DNA of 64,000 nt from a bacterium (GTDB taxonomy: Bacteria > Bacillota > Bacilli > Lactobacillales > Streptococcaceae), in assembly GCA_905221065.1 (NCBI GenBank), contig CAJNBS010000004.1, positions 62,001 through 126,000 on the forward strand. Direction: 5' to 3'. Shown here one piece after another: positions 6,911 through 13,935 of this stretch. The notes beneath the pieces were generated by a model. That model was not told the DNA's origin, searched no databases, and saw nothing but the letters and a program-made list of their open reading frames with translations. The first letter of the stretch is position 1. Each line of letters starts with the position of its first letter. The translations under genes and the position numbers were made by a program.

Positions 6911-9622
6911 ATGAAATTCAATCCAAATCAAAGATATACTCGTTGGTCTATTCGCCGTCTTAGTGTCGGTGTTGCCTCAGTTGTTGTAGCCAGTGGCTTC
7001 TTTGTCCTAGTTGGTCAACCAAGTTCTGTACGTGCCGATGTGGTCAATCCAACCCCTGCTCAAGTCGTTCCAGACGCTACTTCGGTGAGTGCTAAGAGCG
7101 ACTTACCAGCAGAACTTCTCAAAGAAGCAGTCGATACAGCTCTTCCTTCAGAACAGGCAGACCCAGCACCCAAAGCAAGCTTGGATACTACAAACTCTCC
7201 AGAGAAAGCGGATGTGGCTGCTAAAGACCAAGTAGTAGCACCAAAAGAAGAAGTGCAAGCAAAACCAGAATCTAAGAAAGAAACAGAAGATGCGGTTAAA
7301 CCTGCGACAAATCCTGCGCCTGCAGTTTCTGGACAAGACCGTGAAGCAAATGAAGCTCAACCAGCAACTACTCCAGCTGAAGTTCAAAAAGGCGTAGCCG
7401 ACAATACCAAAGACACAGTAGATGTTCCAGCTTCTTACTTGGACAAAGCTAACTTCCCAGGTCCATTCACAGCTGGTGTTAATCAAGTCATTCCATACGA
7501 ATTCTTCGCAGGTGACGGTATGTTGACTCGCCTTATCTTGAAAGCTTCAGACAAGGCCCCGTGGTCAGACAATGGTTCTGCTAAAAATCCAGCCCTTCCA
7601 CCAGTAGAAAAATTGGGCAAAGGCCTCTACTTCTACGAAGTAGATTTGGCCGGTACTCAAGGAAAATCAGATAAAGATTTGCTTGACTTGTTAAAACAAA
7701 ACGGTACGCAAAGTTACAAGGCAACTATCAAAGTGTACGGTGCGAAAGATGGTAAGGCTGATTTGAGCAATCTCGTAGCGACTAAGGATTTGACAGTAAA
7801 CTTGAACGGCTTGACCACTCCAGCCGAAGTGCAAAAAGGTGTGGCTGATAACACCAAAGACACGGTAGACGTCCCAGCCACTTACTTGGACAAGGCCAAC
7901 TTCCCAGGTCCATTCACAGCCGGTGTCAACCAAGTTATTCCATACGAATTCTTCGCAGGTGACGGCATGTTAACTCGCCTTATCTTGAAAGCATCCGACA
8001 AGGCTCCTTGGTCAGACAACGGTTCAGCTAAAAATCCCGCCCTCCCACCAGTAGAAAACTTGGGCAAAGGTCTCTACTTCTACGAAGTGGACTTGGCAGG
8101 TACTCAAGGAAAATCAGATAAAGATTTGCTTGACTTGTTAAAACAAAACGGTACGCAAAGTTACAAGGCAACTATCAAAGTGTACGGTGCGAAAGATGGT
8201 AAGGCTGATTTGAGCAATCTCGTAGCAACTAAGGATTTGGATGTCAACTTGAACGGCTTGACCACCCCAGCTGAAGTCCAAAAAGGTGTGGCTGACAACA
8301 CCAAAGACACAGTAGATGTACCAGCCACTTACTTGGACAAGGCTAATTTCCCAGGCCCATTCACAGCCGGTGTCAACCAAGTTATTCCATACGAATTTTT
8401 CGCAGGTGACGGCATGTTGACTCGCCTTATCTTGAAAGCTTCTGACAAGGCTCCTTGGTCAGACAATGGTTCAGCTAAAAATCCTGCCCTACCACCAGTA
8501 GAAAAATTGGGCAAAGGCCTCTACTTCTATGAAGTGGACTTGGCAGGTACTCAAGGTAAATCTGATAAAGATTTGTTAGACTTGTTGAAACAAAACGGCA
8601 CACAAAGCTATAAAGCTACTATCAAGGTGTACGGCGCTAAAGATGGTAAGGCTGATTTGAGTAACCTCGTAGCGACTAAAAATTTGGATGTCAATTTGAA
8701 CGGCTTGACTACCCCAGCTGAAGTGCAAAAAGGTGTAGCCGACAATACTAAAGATACAGTGGATGTTCCAGCTACCTACTTGGATAAGGCCAACTTCCCT
8801 GGTCCATTCACAGCCGGTGTTAACCAAGTTATTCCATACGAATTCTTCGCTGGTGACGGCATGTTGACTCGTTTGATTTTGAAAGCATCCGACAAGGCTC
8901 CATGGTCAGACAATGGCTCAGCTAAAAATCCTGCCCTTCCACCAGTAGAGAAATTGGGCAAAGGCCTCTACTTCTATGAAGTAGATTTGGCTGGCACTCA
9001 AGGAAAATCTGATAAAGACCTTCTTGACTTGTTGAAACAAAACGGCACACAAAGCTATAAAGCAACTATCAAAGTGTACGGTGCGAAAGATGGCAAGGCA
9101 GACTTGAACAACCTCGTAGCGACTAAAGATTTGACAGTAAACTTGAATGGACATCAGTCTCTTGCTCCGATGCAGTCAGGCTTCGTCCCATCTTCTAATG
9201 GTTCAGCTATGCCGGCTCCAATGATGAATAGTCATCAAGATGCGTCTAAGATGAACGCTCAAATGCCAAGTGCCAATCAAGATGAGATGAAATCTAAAAT
9301 GCCAGCTGCTAGCCAGGATAAGATGATGCCTAACAAAGAGCAGGACAAAACCATGAATGCTAGCCAGCCTATGGCAACACCAAGCATGAAGCAAGACCAA
9401 GCTCCAGCAACCCCAAGCAAAATGTCTGATGAAGGCAAGATGGCATCTAATAACAAGGTGTCAAGTCCAATGATGGCTGATCAAATGAAAGACAAAAAAG
9501 ACATGCTTCCATATACTGGTGAAGCTCAAACATCAATGACTACTCTTGGATTCTTTGGACTCGCCTTGGCCGGACTATTAGGTGGCCTCGGTTTGAAAGC
9601 TAAAAAAGAGGAAAATGACTAG
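6911..9622 (+). CDS. pavB: LPXTG-anchored surface adhesin with four SSURE repeats (PavB-like)
   Basis: Cell-wall anchored adhesin, 903 aa. A YSIRK-type signal peptide (WSIRRLSVGVASV, about 12-45) is followed by a Pro/Lys/Glu-rich region to about residue 152. Four SSURE repeats of exactly 149 aa follow (nt 7367, 7814, 8261 and 8708 as starts), nearly identical in protein and DNA. A Met-rich segment (about 749-870) leads to the sortase motif LPYTGE, a hydrophobic anchor and a charged tail. SSURE repeats of pneumococcal PavB bind fibronectin and plasminogen (known of the family). Repeat number varies between strains because the DNA units recombine. SD AAGGAG precedes the ATG. The adjacent two-component system may control it. 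Confidence 0.93.
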   Translation: MKFNPNQRYTRWSIRRLSVGVASVVVASGFFVLVGQPSSVRADVVNPTPAQVVPDATSVSAKSDLPAELLKEAVDTALPSEQADPAPKASLDTTNSPEKADVAAKDQVVAPKEEVQAKPESKKETEDAVKPATNPAPAVSGQDREANEAQPATTPAEVQKGVADNTKDTVDVPASYLDKANFPGPFTAGVNQVIPYEFFAGDGMLTRLILKASDKAPWSDNGSAKNPALPPVEKLGKGLYFYEVDLAGTQGKSDKDLLDLLKQNGTQSYKATIKVYGAKDGKADLSNLVATKDLTVNLNGLTTPAEVQKGVADNTKDTVDVPATYLDKANFPGPFTAGVNQVIPYEFFAGDGMLTRLILKASDKAPWSDNGSAKNPALPPVENLGKGLYFYEVDLAGTQGKSDKDLLDLLKQNGTQSYKATIKVYGAKDGKADLSNLVATKDLDVNLNGLTTPAEVQKGVADNTKDTVDVPATYLDKANFPGPFTAGVNQVIPYEFFAGDGMLTRLILKASDKAPWSDNGSAKNPALPPVEKLGKGLYFYEVDLAGTQGKSDKDLLDLLKQNGTQSYKATIKVYGAKDGKADLSNLVATKNLDVNLNGLTTPAEVQKGVADNTKDTVDVPATYLDKANFPGPFTAGVNQVIPYEFFAGDGMLTRLILKASDKAPWSDNGSAKNPALPPVEKLGKGLYFYEVDLAGTQGKSDKDLLDLLKQNGTQSYKATIKVYGAKDGKADLNNLVATKDLTVNLNGHQSLAPMQSGFVPSSNGSAMPAPMMNSHQDASKMNAQMPSANQDEMKSKMPAASQDKMMPNKEQDKTMNASQPMATPSMKQDQAPATPSKMSDEGKMASNNKVSSPMMADQMKDKKDMLPYTGEAQTSMTTLGFFGLALAGLLGGLGLKAKKEEND
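7367..9154 (+). repeat. Four tandem 447-bp SSURE-coding repeats
   Basis: Units start at 7367, 7814, 8261 and 8708, each 447 bp and in frame, encoding TTPAEVQKGVADNTKDTV at the start and VNLNGL or VNLNGH at the end. Differences between units are mostly synonymous. The near-identity suggests ongoing homogenisation by recombination. Confidence 0.95.
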
Positions 9623-9697
9623 TCTAGTTACAGACTTTCTATCTAGGATTTGAAAAATCCAGATATCGTTTAGAATGTTCGTAAAGTGATTAAAATA

Positions 9698-9722
9698 GTG
9701 TTATACTATTGTGGTATAGCAC
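9698..9722. promoter_or_regulatory. Imperfect inverted repeat over the response-regulator promoter
   Basis: GTGTTATAC at 9698-9706 and GTATAGCAC at 9714-9722 are inverted repeats with one mismatch and overlap a TATACT -10 box (9702-9707). It lies 24 bp before ATG 9746. It is a candidate autoregulatory site. Confidence 0.4.
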
Positions 9723-9745
9723 TGTTTTTTTCAAAGGAGAGACAG

Positions 9746-10441
9746 ATGGGAAAGACAATTTTACTCGTTGACGACGAGGTAGAAATCACAGATATTCATC
9801 AACGCTATCTGGTTCAGGCAGGGTATCAGGTTTTGGTGGCTCATGATGGAGTAGAGGCCTTGGAAATCTTCAAGCGAAAACAGATTGATTTGATTATTAC
9901 AGATATCATGATGCCTCGGATGGATGGTTATGATTTGATTAGCGAAGTTCAGTATCAGTCTCCAGATCAGCCTTTTCTCTTTATTACGGCTAAGACCAGC
10001 GAGCAGGACAAGATTTATGGCCTGAGCTTAGGGGCAGATGACTTTATTGCCAAGCCCTTTAGCCCACGTGAGCTGGTTTTGCGTGTCCACAATATCTTGC
10101 GTCGCCTTCATCGTGGAGGTGAGACAGAGGTTGTCAGTCTCGGGGATTTACGGATGAATCACGGTAGCCATGAGGTCCAAGTCGGAGATGTGGCGCTTGA
10201 TTTGACCGTCAAATCCTTCGAACTTCTATGGCTTCTAGCCAGCAATCCAGAGCGGGTTTTCTCTAAGACAGACCTCTATGAAAAGGTCTGGCAAGAAGAC
10301 TATGTGGATGACACCAATACCTTGAATGTTCATATTCATGCTCTTCGACAGGAGTTGGCTAAACATGCCAGTGCAGAAACGCCTACTATCAAAACTGTCT
10401 GGGGCTTGGGCTACAAAATTGAGAAAGCACGAGGTAGTTAA
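9746..10441 (+). CDS. rr08: OmpR-family response regulator (RR08-like)
   Basis: DNA-binding response regulator, 231 aa. The receiver domain (about 1-120) has the acidic pair in LLVDDEV, phospho-acceptor Asp in LIITDIMMPRMDGYD and Lys in DDFIAKPFSPREL. The C-terminal winged helix (about 130-230) ends in IKTVWGLGYKIE. SD AAGGAGA sets ATG 9746; an in-frame upstream ATG at 9686 has no SD. The stop overlaps the kinase start by one base (TAATG), so they are translationally coupled. By position next to pavB and rpsD it matches pneumococcal TCS08, reported to affect surface adhesins. Regulation of pavB here is inference. Confidence 0.9.
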   Translation: MGKTILLVDDEVEITDIHQRYLVQAGYQVLVAHDGVEALEIFKRKQIDLIITDIMMPRMDGYDLISEVQYQSPDQPFLFITAKTSEQDKIYGLSLGADDFIAKPFSPRELVLRVHNILRRLHRGGETEVVSLGDLRMNHGSHEVQVGDVALDLTVKSFELLWLLASNPERVFSKTDLYEKVWQEDYVDDTNTLNVHIHALRQELAKHASAETPTIKTVWGLGYKIEKARGS

Positions 10442-11493
10442 TGAAATTAAAAAGTTATATTTTAGTGGGGTATATCATTTCAACACTCCTAACGATTATC
10501 GTGGTTTTTTGGGCTATCCAGCGCATGTTAATTGAAGAAAGAGAGATTTATTTCCTGATTGGCATGACTTTAATCGCAAGTTTTGTCGGTGCTGGGATTA
10601 GTCTCTTTCTCCTGTCGCCTGTCTTTACATCATTGGCCAAACTTAAGGAACATGCCAAGCGAGTAGCGGACAAGGACTTCCCTGCAAATATGGAGGTTCA
10701 AGGGCCTGCAGAATTTCAGCAATTAGGCCAAGCCTTCAATGAAATGTCCCATGACTTGCAGGCAACCTTTGATTCCTTGGAAGAAAGCGAACGAGAAAAG
10801 GGCTTAATGATTGCCCAGCTATCGCATGATATCAAGACCCCCATCACTTCGATCCAAGCGACGGTAGAAGGGATTTTGGATGGGGTTATCAAGGAAGGAG
10901 AACAGGAGCACTATCTAGCAACCATTGGACGCCAGACCGAAAGACTCAATAAACTGGTTGAAGAATTGAATTTTTTGACCCTAAACACAGCTAGAAATCA
11001 GGTGGAAATTACCAGCAAAGACAGCATTTTTCTGGATCAGCTCTTGATTGAGTGCATGGGTGAATTTCAGTTCTTGATTGAGCAGGAGGAGCGAGATGTC
11101 CACTTGCAGGTGATCCCAGAGTCTGCCCGGATTGAGGGAGATTATGCCAAACTTTCTCGCATCTTGGTGAATCTGGTCAATAACGCTTTTAAATACTCGG
11201 CTCCAGGAACCAAGCTGGAGGTGGTAGCTAAGCTGGAGAAGAACCAGCTTTCAATCAGTGTGACCGATGAGGGACAGGGGATTGCCCCAGAGGATTTGGA
11301 GAATATTTTCAAACGCCTTTATCGTGTAGAAACTTCGCGTAACATGAAAACAGGTGGTCATGGCTTAGGCCTTGCGATTGCGCGTGAATTGGCCCATCAA
11401 TTGGGTGGAGAAATCACAGTCAGCAGCCAGTACGGACGGGGAAGCACCTTTACTCTCGTTCTCAACCTCTCTGGCAGTGAAAATAAAGCTTAA
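10441..11493 (+). CDS. hk08: Sensor histidine kinase (HK08-like)
   Basis: Membrane sensor kinase, 350 aa. Two N-terminal transmembrane helices (about 5-24 and 34-60) enclose a very short external loop, so it is an intramembrane-sensing type. A HAMP-like linker (about 62-115) follows, then the H-box with phospho-His in AQLSHDIKTPITS, the N-box LVNNAFKYS, and G-boxes DEGQGIAP and GGHGLGLAIA. It is co-transcribed with the response regulator. The ultra-short sensor loop resembles kinases that work with transporters or sense membrane stress. The stimulus is unknown. Confidence 0.9.
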   Translation: MKLKSYILVGYIISTLLTIIVVFWAIQRMLIEEREIYFLIGMTLIASFVGAGISLFLLSPVFTSLAKLKEHAKRVADKDFPANMEVQGPAEFQQLGQAFNEMSHDLQATFDSLEESEREKGLMIAQLSHDIKTPITSIQATVEGILDGVIKEGEQEHYLATIGRQTERLNKLVEELNFLTLNTARNQVEITSKDSIFLDQLLIECMGEFQFLIEQEERDVHLQVIPESARIEGDYAKLSRILVNLVNNAFKYSAPGTKLEVVAKLEKNQLSISVTDEGQGIAPEDLENIFKRLYRVETSRNMKTGGHGLGLAIARELAHQLGGEITVSSQYGRGSTFTLVLNLSGSENKA

Positions 11494-11499
11494 AACCCC

Positions 11500-11528
11500 T
11501 TTACAAATCCAGCTATTCATGGTAAAAT
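11500..11528 (+). promoter_or_regulatory. Promoter of rpsD
   Basis: TTTACA 11500-11505, 17-bp spacer, TAAAAT 11523-11528 preceded by ATGG (extended -10). Transcription would start near 11535, giving a leader of about 150 nt before the rpsD ATG. Confidence 0.75.
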
Positions 11529-11534
11529 GGATTT

Positions 11535-11687
11535 TGTGTGAAATATCAGCAGGAAAGCATGAAGCTCGTCAACAGGTGTCTTATGATAAGTAACCTTGGC
11601 TGTTTAGGCGAAGGGCATCTGCACGAATCAGGGCTTTCTAAGTGACTATTTCCACCGAAATATTATTTATATCAGGAGGACATTCAC
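11535..11687 (+). promoter_or_regulatory. Long rpsD 5' leader, candidate S4 autoregulatory RNA
   Basis: About 150 nt without a gene separate the promoter from the SD AGGAGG at 11674-11679. S4 represses its own mRNA through a structured leader in Bacillus (established). A leader of this length before rpsD fits that role, but I did not match it to the known S4-leader consensus. Confidence 0.4.
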
Positions 11688-12299
11688 ATGTCACGTTATA
11701 CAGGACCATCTTGGAAACAAGCTCGTCGCCTTGGCCTTTCACTTACAGGTACAGGTAAAGAATTGGCACGTCGTAACTACGTACCAGGACAACACGGACC
11801 AAACAACCGTTCTAAATTGTCAGAATACGGTTTGCAATTGGCTGAAAAGCAAAAACTTCGTTTCACTTACGGTGTAGGTGAAAAACAATTCCGTAACTTG
11901 TTCGTACAAGCTACAAAAATCAAAGGCGGAATCCTAGGTTTCAACTTCATGCTTCTTTTGGAACGTCGTTTGGATAACGTTGTTTACCGTCTTGGTCTTG
12001 CGACTACTCGTCGTCAAGCTCGTCAATTCGTAAACCACGGTCACATCCTTGTTGACGGAAAACGCGTTGATATCCCATCATACCGCGTAACTCCAGGTCA
12101 AGTGATCTCAGTTCGTGAGAAATCATTGAAAGTTCCAGCTATCCTTGAAGCAGTAGAAGCTACTCTTGGACGTCCAGCATTCGTATCATTCGACGCTGAA
12201 AAATTGGAAGGTTCATTGACTCGCTTGCCAGAACGCGATGAAATCAACCCAGAAATCAACGAAGCACTTGTCGTTGAATTCTACAACAAAATGCTTTAA
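11688..12299 (+). CDS. rpsD: 30S ribosomal protein S4
   Basis: Primary 16S rRNA-binding protein that nucleates assembly of the 30S body, 203 aa, the usual length. It begins [19 protein letters not shown]. The S4 RNA-binding domain spans about residues 93-155 ([30 protein letters not shown]). Codon use is strongly biased (cgt, ggt, aac), as in highly expressed genes. SD AGGAGG lies 8 nt before the ATG. The gene stands alone behind its own promoter, not in an S11-S4-alpha operon, as usual in streptococci. Confidence 0.97.
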   Translation: MSRYTGPSWKQARRLGLSLTGTGKELARRNYVPGQHGPNNRSKLSEYGLQLAEKQKLRFTYGVGEKQFRNLFVQATKIKGGILGFNFMLLLERRLDNVVYRLGLATTRRQARQFVNHGHILVDGKRVDIPSYRVTPGQVISVREKSLKVPAILEAVEATLGRPAFVSFDAEKLEGSLTRLPERDEINPEINEALVVEFYNKML

Positions 12300-12317
12300 T
12301 TTTAAGAAATATCTTAC

Positions 12318-12345
12318 AAAAAGCCTACAACAGTGGGCTTTTTGC
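12318..12345 (+). terminator. Terminator after rpsD
   Basis: AAAAAGCC (12318-12325) pairs with GGCTTTTT (12336-12343); an A run lies before it and Ts after it. Confidence 0.8.
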
Positions 12346-12440
12346 TTTGTCTTAAAAGGTTGATTTCTGGGTTTGTTTAGAAATTTGCTAGTAAGGTTAG
12401 TTGTGTATCTAAGTCTATCTATTCCAAGAATTATGTGATG

Positions 12441-12469
12441 TTGATGATATAAATTTGGTATGATATAAT
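12441..12469 (+). promoter_or_regulatory. Toxin mRNA promoter, Fst module 1
   Basis: TTGATG 12441-12446, 17-bp spacer, TATAAT 12464-12469. The same arrangement recurs at module 2. Confidence 0.8.
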
Positions 12470-12501
12470 ATTTTGGCCCCCTCACTTTAAGGAAGGGAGG
12501 T

Positions 12502-12529
12502 GTTACATATGTTAGAAACTTTACTCACA
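12502..12529. repeat. Direct repeat DR, left arm, module 1
   Basis: The toxin SD-to-start region GTTACATATG followed by ACTTTACTCACA recurs at 12665-12691 downstream of the terminator. In Fst-type loci such repeats let the short antisense RNA pair with the toxin ribosome-binding site. Confidence 0.75.
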
Positions 12530-12604
12530 GTGTTTCTAGCTCCGTTACTTATTAACGTGTTATCTGAGCTTTTCAAGTTATGGCTTAAGAAACGTAAAAA
12601 GTAA
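12509..12604 (+). CDS. Fst-family type I toxin peptide, copy 1
   Basis: A 31-residue peptide: a hydrophobic helix from LLTVFLAPLLINVLSEL (about 4-20), then FKLW and a basic tail KKRKK. Size, the internal F-x-A-P motif and the charged C-terminus match the Fst/Ldr superfamily of membrane-acting type I toxins. A strong SD (GGAAGGGAGG at 12491-12500) sits 8 nt before ATG 12509. The promoter, a bidirectional terminator and a minus-strand antisense promoter complete a par-type module. Production is expected to be blocked by the antisense RNA pairing with the SD region. Toxicity here is inferred. Confidence 0.85.
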   Translation: MLETLLTVFLAPLLINVLSELFKLWLKKRKK

Positions 12605-12624
12605 TGGTTAACCCTTTTAGAGGG

Positions 12625-12695
12625 TAGCAAAAAACCCCATCGGTGGCACGATGGGGCTTTTTTAGTTACATATGCTGTAACTTTACTCACATTGT
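12625..12695 (-). ncRNA. Antisense RNA (RNAII-like antitoxin), module 1
   Basis: A minus-strand promoter is clear: TTGAAA (plus 12725-12730), 17-bp spacer, TAGAAT (plus 12702-12707) with extended TG. A transcript starting near 12695 would end at the shared terminator near 12630, about 65-70 nt. Its 5' part is complementary to the repeat that includes the toxin SD region. This matches the geometry of RNAII in par of pAD1. Confidence 0.75.
12630..12664. terminator. Bidirectional terminator, module 1
   Basis: CCCCATCG (12635-12642) pairs with CGATGGGG (12649-12656), with A6 on the left and T6 on the right, so it can end transcripts from both strands. Confidence 0.88.
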
Positions 12696-12753
12696 AAGTT
12701 CATTCTAACATATAACACCTAATATTTCAAGTTTTTGTTTTTTATACGTGATG

Positions 12754-12782
12754 TTGATGATATAAATCTGGTGTGGTATAAT
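12754..12782 (+). promoter_or_regulatory. Toxin mRNA promoter, Fst module 2
   Basis: TTGATG 12754-12759, 17-bp spacer, TATAAT 12777-12782. Confidence 0.8.
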
Positions 12783-12821
12783 ATTTTGGCCCTCTCACTT
12801 TAAGGAAGGGAGGTGTTATAT

Positions 12822-12914
12822 ATGCTAGAGTTACTTTCCCTTTTTCTAGCTCCGTTACTTGTTAACGTACTATCTGAGCTTTTCAAGCTATGGATAAAGA
12901 AACGTAGCAAGTAG
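12822..12914 (+). CDS. Fst-family type I toxin peptide, copy 2
   Basis: A 30-residue paralogue of the peptide at 12509: LLSLFLAPLLVNVLSEL helix, FKLW, basic tail KKRSK. The SD GGAAGGGAGG recurs at 12804-12813, 8 nt before the start. The DNA is closely similar to module 1 from the promoter to the terminator, so the pair arose by tandem duplication. Differences lie in the N-terminal codons and in the antisense-pairing segment, which could give each copy a specific antitoxin. Confidence 0.85.
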   Translation: MLELLSLFLAPLLVNVLSELFKLWIKKRSK

Positions 12915-12934
12915 CTTTTAACCCCTTAAGAGGG

Positions 12935-13008
12935 TAGCAAAAAACCCCATCGGTCGCACGGTGGGGCTTTTTTAGTTACATATGCTAGAAGCATTGTTTT
13001 CCCTTTAT
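12935..13008 (-). ncRNA. Antisense RNA (RNAII-like antitoxin), module 2
   Basis: Minus-strand promoter TTGAAA (plus 13038-13043), 17-bp spacer, TAGAAT (plus 13015-13020) with extended TG. The predicted RNA covers 12975 onward (GTTACATATGCTAGA), a near repeat of the toxin 2 start region at 12814. Confidence 0.72.
12940..12974. terminator. Bidirectional terminator, module 2
   Basis: CCCCATCG (12945-12952) pairs with CGGTGGGG (12959-12966, one G-U pair), with A6 before it and T6 after it. Confidence 0.85.
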
Positions 13009-13043
13009 GTTTTCATTCTAACACATAAGCCCTGATATTTCAA

Positions 13044-13308
13044 GCGTTTGTTTTGATCTTTCCTCAGAGTGTGTTTGTAGTTTGAGTTCATTTCACTGAA
13101 ATTAGAACCCGTGTCACCAAGTTCCATTTTACAGATTAAATGATGAAAAAACTATTTTACACATCATGTATAATACAGGTAAATAATGATGACATCGGTT
13201 CACTAGAGTGCAGTAAAGTGCAAAAATTACTTGAATCAAACCAGTTTTACAAAAAAGATTGTAGGATAAGTAAAGTTTGAATTGAAATATAAGGTAGTTA
13301 ACAAAAAG
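13044..13308. other. Intergenic stretch without a supported gene
   Basis: AT-rich sequence between the second toxin module and the rpmG terminator. I see no SD-linked frame of credible length on either strand. A TATAAT-like box occurs near 13169 without a good -35. It may be remnant DNA at a rearrangement junction. Confidence 0.4.
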
Positions 13309-13335
13309 AAAAAACGCTTGAATGCGTTTTTCTTC
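13309..13335 (-). terminator. Terminator of rpmF-rpmG
   Basis: Read on the minus strand, AAAAACGC, a 6-nt loop and GCGTTTTTT (plus 13309-13331) lie 25 bp after the rpmG stop. Confidence 0.8.
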
Positions 13336-13357
13336 TGTATTGATTCGTATTGAATGC

Positions 13358-13507
13358 TTACTTAACTTCTGTAAACACAACGTGTTTGCGAAGTTTTGGT
13401 GAGTATTTCTTCAATTGAAGACGGTCTGGAGTGTTACGTTTGTTTTTAGAAGTAAGGTACAAGCGTTCACCAGATTCTTTGTGTTCAAGTGTAATATTTA
13501 CGCGCAT
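13358..13507 (-). CDS. rpmG: 50S ribosomal protein L33
   Basis: A 49-aa ribosomal protein, [20 protein letters not shown] at the start and [17 protein letters not shown] at the end, the normal L33 length. The zinc-ribbon cysteines of the C+ form are absent, so this is the zinc-independent (C-) paralogue. It lies 15 nt after rpmF and is co-transcribed with it; the SD GGGAG precedes the start. A zinc-independent L33 suggests tolerance of zinc limitation (inference). Confidence 0.94.
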
Positions 13508-13522
13508 GGTATCTCCCTTCTA

Positions 13523-13705
13523 TTATTCAGCTGATGCAGCTTTAGCGATTTTACGTCCTTTGTAGTATCCTTTAAGTGATACACGGTGAGAACGTGAGTA
13601 ATCTCCAGTAGTTTCGTCAAAGTTTACAGATGGAGCTGTTACTTTGTAGTGTGTACGACGTTTGTTTTTCTTCGCTTTTGAAGTGCGACGTGCAGGTACT
13701 GCCAT
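13523..13705 (-). CDS. rpmF: 50S ribosomal protein L32
   Basis: A 60-aa L32 protein starting [20 protein letters not shown]. The usual CxxC zinc ligands are replaced ([14 protein letters not shown]), the C- form. It is first gene of an rpmF-rpmG operon. A minus-strand promoter-like pair, TTTACT with a 17-bp spacer and TATCCT (extended TG), lies near plus 13771-13800. The SD AAGGAG is well placed. Confidence 0.94.
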
Positions 13706-13935
13706 TTTGATTTCTCCTTTAGGTATTTATATTCGATTCAATCTACTGATTTTCATCAACCATACTAGGATAACACATTTTTTTTGTAAAGTAAAGTTAC
13801 TTGACAAAAAAAGATGAAAAAAATAGAAGGTCATCAACCAAATTAATCGAAATTTTCTGAAAATTCAAGAATTTTCTTCTGTTCATTGCTTTTAAAATGT
13901 GCTATAATAGTAAAAACTGAAATGGGAGGGATAAG

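Noticed and set aside
7148-9400. Repeated antisense frames opposite pavB
   Set aside because: They recur at the 447-bp repeat period and mirror codon bias of the sense strand; no SD or independent promoter.
10326-10535. A 69-aa frame spanning the regulator-kinase junction
   Set aside because: Out of frame with both genes, whose own overlap is well supported.
13129-13380. An 83-aa minus-strand frame over the rpmG 3' end
   Set aside because: It overlaps the rpmG terminator and coding end, and rpmG is certain.
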